Shown: positions 11,233 through 19,209 of the stretch, one piece after another
How the letters are laid out: the number at the start of each line of letters is the position of its first letter
Numbering within the stretch: position 1 is the first letter of the stretch
DNA from: Gracilaria vermiculophylla
Lineage: Eukaryota > Rhodophyta > Florideophyceae > Gracilariales > Gracilariaceae
DNA: 64,000 nt
Assembly: GCA_019155205.2 (NCBI GenBank)
Contig: JAHNZQ020003147.1
Span: forward strand, 1,575,111 to 1,639,110
Reading direction: 5' to 3'
Notes under the pieces: generated by a model
What the model saw: the letters and a program-made list of their open reading frames with translations, nothing else
Databases searched by the model: none
What the model was told of the DNA's origin: nothing
Translations under genes and position numbers: made by a program

Positions 11233-14200
11233 GGCTCCTCCAACAGAGCGGCAGCGCCCCTATCGCGCAAGGCGTCTTCCTCCATAGATGTGTACCTCTG
11301 TATGACAGCCGCCACGCCTCCCATGTAGATGGATGCCGACGACTCAGGAGTAACATCTTCGACCGCTTCAGCGGGTTTGTGATGTTGATAGATCAAATTG
11401 TGAATAGAACGCCCTGTGTCACAAGAGAGTATATTGCATATAGCTCATCTGTTTTCCATCAGGTTATGGGCCCAGCTAAATGCTAGGATCCCGGGTTCGA
11501 CTCCCAGAAGAGACTGGAGCCTGAGAAGTTGTACTGGTGTACAGCAGTAATCAAAATTGGCTACGGTAAGCTCGAAGTCTTGTACTGTAAGGAAGTACAG
11601 GGCGAGGGTGCTTGTTGATAGTTCAAATTGTGAACTGAACAACCTGTGTCACAAAAGAGTATAGCGCATATAGCTCATCTGTTTTCCAACATATGATCCA
11701 CCATAGGATCTCCCTTCGCATAGGCACGGTGATGGCCGTCGGCGTCGCCATATCCACACTGGTGGTCGACCGTGATCTTCCGGGATGCATTGCGATAATT
11801 CTCCGCTTGAGCGGGGCAGATCTCCGTGTGATCCCGTGGATTGAAATACACGAATTTGTCCACGCTCGCGGTGATACGCCCGAGACACGGACTGGACACG
11901 CGTTGCGGCTGGCTCCGCTAGGAGTTCTATCGTGGCACTTTGTCTCACCGGACTTGGTCGATGTAATCGAGCAACTCCAGAATCTTTTCCTGGTCGCTTT
12001 CACCCCCAACGGGGATTCTCATGTTTTAGCTGCGAATGGATCCACGCAAACGTGGTCGGACATACTATGCACTGTATTGGTCGTACGCCTTGGGAATGAT
12101 GTACACCGCAGTTTGGACCGCCTACTCCGTGATGATGATGAGTCAGTACCTGGAACAGGGATAATCCACGATGGTGGAGCCTTCACACTTCAGGAACGGA
12201 GGGAGCTTGACAAAATACCACCAGAATACCTTGACAGGGCCCCACCAATCTGGAATTTTGGGAATACCGAGACCTGCAGTAACACGGCGCGATGGGCTCG
12301 ATTTCCGCGTTCTGGTATGAGACGAAGAAGCCGGTTCGGGATTTCCAACGCCGCTCTTTTTGGATGAAATTGTGTAAGAAAAGCGATCGGCTCTACCGAG
12401 AGGGGTACCGACATTCAGCTCAGATGATAAGCGATGTCCAGCACAAAGCCCCCTGGTGCATCCGGACGCGGCCCAGCCACTCAACTACTTCGAGTTTGTG
12501 AAGCATACCGCAGTACCTGAATTCGCCACGCGTGTGAAAGAACAGGACGTAGAAGGACACACGGTTCCCCATTTGTGTCTCACATGGTGCCTGGAACTAC
12601 AGGAGGTGGGCAATGAGGGTCAAGGGACAGTACACCTATTCTAAGGATTCTCCACGACGACAAGTTATGGCATTCGACGGTTCCGCGATATGGTCGCACC
12701 TGTCCCATGATACTGTAGCCAATTCTGGAAGGCCCGCCGAGGGGTCATCTAGGTTAGCGGTGTACGCGTTAACCAACCGTTCATCGGGGAAAGCGATAGA
12801 AGCGAACTAGGGAGCGTACCTGAACATCAGAGTTTCTTGCCGAGTTCTCGGATCGTCCGCCTTGACGGCGCTTCCGTATTCTTCTTACAGAAGGTGACTT
12901 CAGCGTTAGCATCGGCTTTCACTTCTTCCGTTAAGTACCTTTTGAGCAGGAAATTGACTACCTCCGGGTACGTCGTCATGATCTTCGTTCCAGGATCATC
13001 CACAATGGTGCTCTCCCCCGTTAGGCGTGGCTGCACCAACGAATGTGCTTGACCTGTGAGGTAGAACTCATAGCACCAGACGGCAGCACCTTTATGGATG
13101 CCATTGGTATTACACGCTGAACGGAAGCGTGTGAAAAAAGTCGACCCCGAGATGTGGTCTTCACCTTAGAAAGAGTGCTTCTTCATTTGAATATCCATGC
13201 GGCGCTGGGTCTTCGTGAGTCGTTTAGAGACCAACACGTCGTAAAGATTGAAGCGATCATTCAATCGGTAAAAGTCATAATCTACCACTTTGGCGAAGAG
13301 GTCGTTCAGCGGGACGACCTTCCTGAACCTTCTGCTTTTCTCCCTGGGAGGTATACTGTCCTCCGAGCTGGATCTGTGTACGGATTCACAGTCTGAGCTT
13401 CTCTCCGAATCGGTGTCTTGCTTTCTGCTTTTCTACCTCCGTTTCTCTCGGCGTCTTTTCTGTAGGATGCCTGGGTGCTTGATGATGCCCCCATTATAGC
13501 GATTTACCCGAGGAGTATCCTGTCCTTCTCTTTTTGGGTGAATTAGTTCGCGAGAGATATCCTGTCCTTTTCCGTAAGATGACAGGTTCAGACGGTTCAT
13601 ATTAATATTCCTAAGGTGTTCCGTTTCCCTACGGCAGTATCCTTTCCTCCTCTGGCAAAGGGGGTGGCAGTACCCTGTCCTTCTCTGCCCGGGGTTACCT
13701 ATGGTGGTAATAGAGGGAGCCTCTCCCGTACAGAAGAATGAATTTGAACAGTCGCTGCGGGGAGCAGCTGGGCGGTTTGGAAACAACCCTTCGCACGGAT
13801 AAAATCTGAAATCACCTCTAGGAAGGGGTCCCAATCCAGCAAGGCATCCACGGCGAGGTGGGCACTCTACGATGCGATATACTCCACAACGGCGTGGCCG
13901 GGCGCTCCAAAATGTGCCTCGACACCTGCAGGGATTCTTTCGACCAGCTCCTGTGAGAGCCAGTCCGTAAGGCGCGTGGCCAGGGACTCCAAGATGAAAT
14001 TAGCCTTTGTGTATTCCCGTCCGTGCAGCTCCTGAGGTGGCCGCTAGGATGCCGTGTGCATTTTTGCCACATCCACGTCGGCGTTCTCCAGAGGTGCTGC
14101 GCGGGATTCCGCTTGCCTTCGATCGTGCGCTCTCCTAAGACGGTACCTGAAACGCTCCACAGAGGAGCCAGGATTCCGAAGGAGACTTTCAGGGTCCTCC

Positions 14201-14310
14201 AGTCTGACGGCCATCTCCTGGGGAGCGTTGCGCGTGCTGCGTCAACCAACGGAGCCGGTTGCTTGAGGGTTCTGCAATGGGATTTCCATTCGGGGTTCCG
14301 AGGGGTCCAT
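11233..14310 (-). pseudogene. gag: Gypsy gag and gag-pol linker of the outer element, decayed
   Basis: Starts at an ATG at 14310, is homologous to the gag at 10524 and to the plus-strand gag at 62246-63955, and has many stops. The segment around 12830-13040 (QPRLTGESTIVDDPGTKI) matches the 149-codon open gag segment at 62726. The 3' part (11233-11382 and 11692-12100) forms one open frame if the TRIM at 11383-11691 is removed. The residues VDH before the insert run directly into KPAEAVEDVTPESSASI after it. It ends where the LTR at 11232 was inserted. Confidence 0.65.
11383..11691 (+). mobile_element. TRIM-like miniature LTR retroelement
   Basis: Two 79-bp direct repeats (11383-11461 and 11613-11691), each TGTTGATAG...CA, flank a 151-bp core. 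Directly after the first repeat is GGTTATGGGCCCAGC (11462-11476), complementary to the anticodon stem-loop of initiator tRNA-Met. Before the second repeat is a purine-rich run near 11597-11612 (AGGGCGAGGGTGCT). Flanking bases TGTGA and TATGA are a 4-of-5 target duplication. Removing the element restores an open minus-strand frame. It encodes nothing and would depend on an autonomous copia-like element. Confidence 0.7.
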
Positions 14311-14445
14311 GTAGGAGTAGGTCAGGGGTGATTACCTTTTATTTCCGAATTAACTAAAGGAAGAATTCGACAATTGGCTTTAGATCGATACAAGCTAGAA
14401 ATACTGTTCTGTCACGACTCATGTGATTCCTTTCGGAGACTTGCC

Positions 14446-14463
14446 TTCTGAGTCTGGAGACCA
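14446..14463 (-). promoter_or_regulatory. Candidate tRNA primer-binding site, outer element
   Basis: On the minus strand this begins TGGTCTCCAGACTCAGA, two bases inside the LTR boundary at 14466. It is the same geometry as at 10660-10677. The tRNA was not identified. Confidence 0.5.
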
Positions 14464-14465
14464 GT

Positions 14466-15791
14466 TGTGGTATCCTCAGTTCTCCTTTCGAGGTGATAGT
14501 GCACAACGTCCGTTACGAGTTGTAGTGCAATACCCCAAAGGGGTAATTACTACGAAGGATGTTCGAACCTCCCTCTCGCGAGGTTGTTCAGAGGCAGAGC
14601 CTTCCTTAGGCGAGGCACACAAGCCGAGCGTATATCCGGGGCCAAGCCCTCGCAAGGAGTGCAGGAGAAAGACGAATGGAGAACCCGGGGATCCAGCAAG
14701 TCCTATGCATGAGGCAGTTTCCGTCAGTACGGTGAAATTTCCCTGTAATATGTCGGTCTATTTCGGCGCGGCCGGGTAGTATATTGGGTCGCGCCACTAT
14801 CGGGAAAGCGGCGTTGAGCGGGTGGCGGACGTAGTCCAAAAAAGGTAAACCGGAGATCCGGTGGGGATAACCTCGTATGAGGGCGAACCCAAAAGAAGGG
14901 AAGAATAGTCCAGAAAATAGTTCTCAACGCCACGGGCGGCTGGCTTCCGTAGTCCACGACGTACTTCTCCATGGTGGAGATAGATACACGCGTGGGCGGC
15001 AAGTCAGACCGAAGATCCTGCTTGGTGCGGTTTACTGGTCGCGACGGCCGAAGTGCCGTCGCGCAAAGCACTTTTGCTCTAGCGCCGAAATGGCCGAAAC
15101 AACTAAATAAATAAATTAGCGAAAAATACTAAATTAATCGTGCAAGGCAGGCGCCAACCGGCGTTCATACGGTAGCATTCCGGCCGCACGCGGCTGCGGC
15201 GCGCGTGCCACTGCGCGCAACACGCGACGTGTCGGCTACTCCGGAACTCACCGCGTAAATGGACGCAAATCGCCCTTACGACATTAATCGTTCTCATAAG
15301 TGCGGCCTAATCGGAATTCGGTGAAACGGCAAAGTGCCGAGGAAAAACATTCCTGGATGCCGTTGCACTTTAGGAGTTTTTGGTGACCCCAAAAGGCGCG
15401 AGTTCCTAAAGGTGGTCTCCAGTAATCAAGGTCACTAGCCGGGGAAGTCCTGAAAGGGGGCCCGCAAGCACCAAGCGGAGAAGAGGGTTCAATGGGCAGA
15501 CAATATCCCTACAGGCGCCACTATGAGGCAACCTGGGGGTCGGCGGCTTAGAAACCTGAAGGCGTTCGACATGAGTCTCCCACCGGAAAAAATAGAAGAA
15601 GACTCAAGGGTGCGTGGTTTACTTCCCTCGGAGATGAAACGCAATTGTCAGATTAAGTATGGTGCCGGAAGCTCGCCTCAACAGGTCTCATTACTGTATA
15701 CAAGTCTAAATAACTACACTAATTAATGAAAATAAATCTAAATTCTACAATTTCTCAAAGACGACATCACCTCGGGATGCACTGTTGTACA
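14466..15791 (-). repeat. 5' LTR of outer gypsy element, split by an insert
   Basis: LTR sequence occupies 14466-14521 and 15370-15791. The 848 bp between them is foreign. The end ACTGTTGTACA at 15791 is followed by CCGAG, the same bases that precede the partner LTR at 1137. Confidence 0.75.
14522..15369. mobile_element. DNA-transposon-like insert with 9-bp duplication
   Basis: This insert splits an LTR. The flanks are TTACGAGTT (14513-14521) and TTAGGAGTT (15370-15378), an imperfect 9-bp duplication. The ends read GTAGTGCAA inward from the left and AGTGCAA inward from the right on the opposite strand, giving a short inverted repeat. There is no transposase. A partial copy of its left 150 bp is at 57119-57262 and an inverted partial copy is at 15835-16035. 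A 9-bp duplication is typical of Mutator-like elements, but the class is inferred. Confidence 0.5.
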
Positions 15792-15834
15792 CCGAGAGAG
15801 CCCGATATCTTAAAGAGACATCTCCCAGAGCTTA

Positions 15835-16035
15835 TGAATACTGCCTCAATCACAGAACTTGCCGGATACCCGGTTTCTCCATATGTCTTTCCTCTCGCAA
15901 CCGTTGCGGCGGCTTAGCCCCAGGGGTACGCCCGGCTCGTGTGTTGCGTCTGAGGAAGGCTCTGTTTCTGATTCACCTCACGAGAGGAAGGTTCTGAACA
16001 TCATTCGTGATGCTTTCCCCTCTGGGACATTGCAC
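15835..16035 (-). repeat. Inverted partial copy of the 14.5-kb insert
   Basis: On the minus strand this matches the first 200 bp of the insert at 14522. It shares the terminal TGCAAT/CCC block, the CTCGCGAGAGG-like palindrome and the GGGGCTAAG/GGGGCCAAG segment. It may be a separate insertion or part of a larger rearrangement. Confidence 0.6.
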
Positions 16036-16119
16036 TACACACAATAAATGTAAGAATGTTGTAGAAACAAGTTTCAAGAAGAACAGTTTGACGCCGAATC
16101 AAACAAACTAAATTATGAC

Positions 16120-16850
16120 AGTTTGTCAAACTGATAACAATATTTGTGTTGAATGTCTATTACTAAACGAAATCATTTTTCATGGTGTGTTCAAATGTCC
16201 TGCTGCAAAGAAGAGTAGAAAACCGTTATATTTTTGTATTACAGAAATTGTTCAATTCAGACGAACTAGTCTGCTGAACATATAATTGGCATGATCTCAG
16301 GGAGTATAAAAAGGCTTTCACACCCAAAGAATTCGACAGAACATTTTTACGGTATTGGATGGAACACCTAAAAACAGTACAAGTATTATTGTTTTATTGA
16401 AAATAATATAAATTCAGAAGAACATCTAAATGTTCTACAAAACAATTTTCTATATATTCCATATTGCTTGGATAGAAGCATTATTGATTTTCACAATGGT
16501 GAAGCTGCCGTGCACATTTTTTTGCCGATAAAAGATTGATTCTCTGAGCTTGGAATTAATGTCATGTAGTGGTCAGCGGGATTGCCGTACTTAAACTACA
16601 TCGAAAATAACTGGAGCATACTGGCTAATATGCTTTATGGTCATGGCAGGCAGTTTAATACAGTTTCTAATTTACAAACTTGTATAAAAAAATACTGAAA
16701 AACTTATACATTTCAAATATCGATTCCTACTTTTTACATGCCAAAGCTTTGCATTATTATTATCCAGCAAAAAGGTACAAAAATCAATTATTGACCAAGA
16801 GAGAATGACTGTGTACAGCAAAGTGTCCTATCATTTTGAAGCGTTTGCTG
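16120..16850 (+). pseudogene. Tc1/mariner transposase relic
   Basis: Plus-strand translation of 16480-16793 aligns end to end with the C-terminal half of the transposase at 47400. Examples are PYLNYIENNWSILANMLYGH against SPDLNPIENVYGLLARMVYA, and the same ending QQKGTKINY followed by a stop. The second catalytic Asp region is FHNGEAAVH in place of QQDNAPVH. Stops and frameshifts are numerous. A degenerate inner repeat lies near 16829-16846. It is the same family as the intact copy, but old. Confidence 0.75.
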
Positions 16851-17146
16851 AACATGACATTTTCAAAAACTGGTTTGCGTAAAGGATAAACGTTCTTTAC
16901 ATGGTGCCAAATGGGATAACAATTGCATAGAAACGCCGTGGTTATTGGTCATTTAAGTACCCAATCTCAATGCGCCAAGACTCACGTTTGTTTACAGTTG
17001 AGCGTGAACGAGTGAGGTGGCTGTAATCCTTTTTCTGAAAGGCCATGTCATGTTTTTGATGTGAAAACCATTGCAGTTTCAACGCCCTCATTACATTTCC
17101 TTCAGAGCCTTCTTCCGAGTTTGTGAGTCTAACTTGACGTCGAATC

Positions 17147-17827
17147 ATGTCCGAATCCGTCGCATTCGAAACACCAACGCTAACTGCAGCGGAAAAAGCC
17201 GAGATTCGTCGTCGAAAAATTCTGGCGAAGAAGAATGCGCGAATGGCATATGCAGCTGGAAAACGAACGGCTCTCCCAAGCGAAGCGCCGTCGGAACCCA
17301 TAACCGGAAGCCCAGGCGAAGCGTCCACGTCATTCACCCATGCTGCTTCCATTGAAAATTCTTCAGTTGCTCAGCATGCTGCACCAGATGGATTCGTCGC
17401 AGGTGGTTCTGATTTGCAACCCCGATCGCTTGGTGCAAGGGATGTCCGCGATAGTAATGCTGTTGGTTCAGCTGTTGTCTCTCTGAATTCAAAATTGATC
17501 CGATTGACTTTGTTAACTCTGCTGGCTATTGCGTATACTGCAGCCATAGCATTCGACCACATTCCGCAGTGGCGAGTTTCGGCCGTCGAATTGTTTTTAT
17601 CGGCCGAGCTGTGCTTGTTGATGCCGGGGCTCATTGACGTGGTCAAGAATCGCTCAAGTCGTGCGGCAGCATTAGGGCCTAATAGGGAAGCATTCCCATT
17701 CACGGTTCTTCGCTTGTTGACGAACATTCAGGACAGCGTACTATTCCTTAGAAGAATTGGGAATGACTTTTCAGTATTCCTGTTTGTGTTTCTCTGCGCA
17801 TGGTATTCGGTGAAATCTTTAACATAA
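17147..17827 (+). CDS. GET2/CAML-like ER receptor for tail-anchored protein insertion
   Basis: 226 residues from an ATG at 17147, no intron. Near the N-terminus, after a short acidic stretch, is RRRKILAKKNARMAYAAGKR (about residues 21-40). This is the arginine-rich motif followed by a second conserved element with which GET2 in yeast and CAML in animals grip the GET3 ATPase. A low-complexity linker follows, then three hydrophobic helices at about 117-136, 144-165 and 207-224. That is the topology of the family: cytosolic N-terminus, three membrane spans, short C-terminus. In the ER membrane it would pair with GET1/WRB to insert tail-anchored proteins. Sequence identity is low outside the motif, so the call rests on motif plus topology. 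It converges with the minus-strand gene at 17905, 77 bp away. Confidence 0.72.
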   Translation: MSESVAFETPTLTAAEKAEIRRRKILAKKNARMAYAAGKRTALPSEAPSEPITGSPGEASTSFTHAASIENSSVAQHAAPDGFVAGGSDLQPRSLGARDVRDSNAVGSAVVSLNSKLIRLTLLTLLAIAYTAAIAFDHIPQWRVSAVELFLSAELCLLMPGLIDVVKNRSSRAAALGPNREAFPFTVLRLLTNIQDSVLFLRRIGNDFSVFLFVFLCAWYSVKSLT

Positions 17828-17904
17828 TGAACTCAAAGGGTTGCGTAAAACGACTAATTTGGCATTAGTAGACAAGTTGGTCATGTGGAGTGTGCGGGCA
17901 CTTG

Positions 17905-18651
17905 TCATTTGCCCTCGTCGCCTTTTTTCTTTGAAGCTGCCCTGGCTTCCCTGCGCTTTTTCTCTTTTTCCTCTTTCAGCTGCAGCTTTTTTTCAATTCT
18001 GCGTTGCTCGCGGTTTAGACCTGATGGTGAGGATTCATCTGAAGGGGATCTGGGAGGAAATTCCGTGTCAATCTCTAGAGACCACATCGTTTTCGGATAT
18101 GGCTTGCCTTCGACTCTCTTGCGCACCCATTCTTTCTCGCGCTCATCATTGCGCCTGACAATGATACCGTCTATGCTTACGATTATCGCGCCGATGGTTG
18201 CGTATATCAAGAGCACTAGCACGGTGATACCCAGAAAACGATCGAAGGTGGGATTGCCCTGCAGGCTCTTTATGAAACTTAGAGGCCCTGAAACAGTGGT
18301 TGATGCGGAGACCTCTTCTGCATATGTTGGTTGTGCTCCCAAGGTGAGGATCGAAAACAAAGCGGCACAGTTCAAAAAGTGAGATATGATGTGGCCTGCG
18401 AGCGAGTTGTATTCAACGCGAGTAGTCACGTCTGTTGGAACGTGCCGCGGAGGAGCTGTCAGCTGATCTTGAATGTTAGTTGTGTTGGATGGCGGAATAA
18501 GCGTGGGTCGATTTCGGGGAGTGGTCGAGAGATTCACGCTCCCACAGCTGAGAGAAAGTCGGGTTGAGTGTGGGACGCATCGAGTCAGTATTTTGCGCTG
18601 GCTGAAAGACGGCGGCAAGCGGGTAATGGGGATAAACAGAACGGCTGCCAT
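17905..18651 (-). CDS. Probable plastid membrane protein, function unknown
   Basis: I take the ATG at 18651 (248 residues). The frame is open further upstream, but only from a GTG. The first ~85 residues are rich in Ser, Thr, Pro and Arg with few acidic residues, like a plastid transit peptide. A hydrophobic stretch then ends in GAQPTYAEE (about 104-112), which resembles a thylakoid or envelope signal with an A-x-A-like cleavage site. A strong membrane span follows at about 138-161 (LVLLIYATIGAIIVSIDGII), flanked by charged residues. The C-terminal tail is Lys/Glu-rich and predicted to be coiled (about 212-248). No known family is recognised. Localisation is inferred from composition only. 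It shares the 559-bp upstream region with the SUN gene on the other strand. Confidence 0.6.
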   Translation of the reverse strand: MAAVLFIPITRLPPSFSQRKILTRCVPHSTRLSLSCGSVNLSTTPRNRPTLIPPSNTTNIQDQLTAPPRHVPTDVTTRVEYNSLAGHIISHFLNCAALFSILTLGAQPTYAEEVSASTTVSGPLSFIKSLQGNPTFDRFLGITVLVLLIYATIGAIIVSIDGIIVRRNDEREKEWVRKRVEGKPYPKTMWSLEIDTEFPPRSPSDESSPSGLNREQRRIEKKLQLKEEKEKKRREARAASKKKGDEGK

Positions 18652-19209
18652 CGCAGCTCGCGGGGAGTCTTGCTGAAGATTGTTGCGGCCGTCTCGTGCT
18701 GCCGACGATGCGTGGCGGATGACGCTGCGCGCGGAGGACGTGCGGTCATCGGAAGAAGCCACGCCCTTGTCATCGAAACGCGTTTGCGACACTGTCCGCG
18801 TTTCGACTCGAGATGCAACATTACAACGAGATCAGCTCCACACGTACTATAGCTGTACGTGTTGTGCATCCGTACACGTGGCTCGCAGCTGCGCAGTCGT
18901 CAACCTCTGCACCGCTGCAACGTCGCGCGCCCCAAACGTCGTGCGAAACACAGTAAGCAGCCCCGCTCGCACCGCCGCCTGCAGCGCCTCACACGCGTCA
19001 CCGCTTGGCGCCATCAGCGCCTGGCGCCATCAGCTCTTGGCGCCAATTTCGACCGTTTCAAACTCGCTTACCGGTCCCGCGCCATTTCCATTTCAACGTC
19101 CTTCTTCGGCTCGTCCTCCGACGACGCTTGTCACCTGTCTTCAGCTTGCACTGGCGCACTGCTCAAGCTCGCTCTGATCACTGCGCCGCATCTTCGACGG
19201 CTTCCCAAC
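18652..19209. promoter_or_regulatory. Divergent intergenic region, probable shared promoter
   Basis: This separates the start codons of two divergently transcribed genes. It is GC-rich and contains three TGGCGCCA palindromes on the SUN side. No TATA box stands out. Confidence 0.4.
19005..19046 (+). promoter_or_regulatory. Three TGGCGCCA palindromes at 16-bp spacing
   Basis: TGGCGCCA occurs at 19006, 19022 and 19038. The third copy is TTGGCGCCAA. This resembles the E2F/DP site core (TTGGCGCC). It lies 165-205 bp before the SUN start codon, within the promoter or 5' leader. Binding is inferred. Confidence 0.4.

Larger units (their letters stand above)
1137..15791 (-). mobile_element. Nested Ty3/gypsy chromovirus, outer element with CCGAG target duplication
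   Basis: The two outermost LTRs (1137-1628 and 14466-15791) are in the same orientation and belong to the same subfamily, which lacks about 60 bp present in the other LTR copies. They are flanked by the same five bases, CCGAG, at 1132-1136 and 15792-15796. Sense is minus: a TGG-starting primer site lies just inside the LTR at 14466, and a purine tract lies just inside the other LTR. The LTRs differ at roughly a fifth of positions by eye, so the insertion is old. Inside are a broken gag, a TRIM, an extra LTR plus second gag-pol, and an antisense coding region. Recombination with a second copy probably produced the two gags. Confidence 0.7.

Noticed and set aside
11484..11510. A tRNA gene around the GGGTTCGACTCCC motif
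   Set aside because: No acceptor or D stem pairs with it, and the A-box-like part lies in a repeated LTR. It is treated as a TRIM feature.
11693..12367. A 224-codon plus-strand ORF with good protein-like composition
   Set aside because: The opposite strand is the gypsy gag-pol frame, shown by continuity across the TRIM excision point. The plus frame is most likely its shadow.
18652..18792. N-terminal extension of the plastid-type protein to 295 residues
   Set aside because: It would start at GTG. The ATG at 18651 begins a sensible transit peptide.
18859..19209. 117-residue extension of the SUN protein
   Set aside because: It is open by chance in GC-rich leader sequence and lacks an ATG at its start. 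The ATG at 19210 fits the family.
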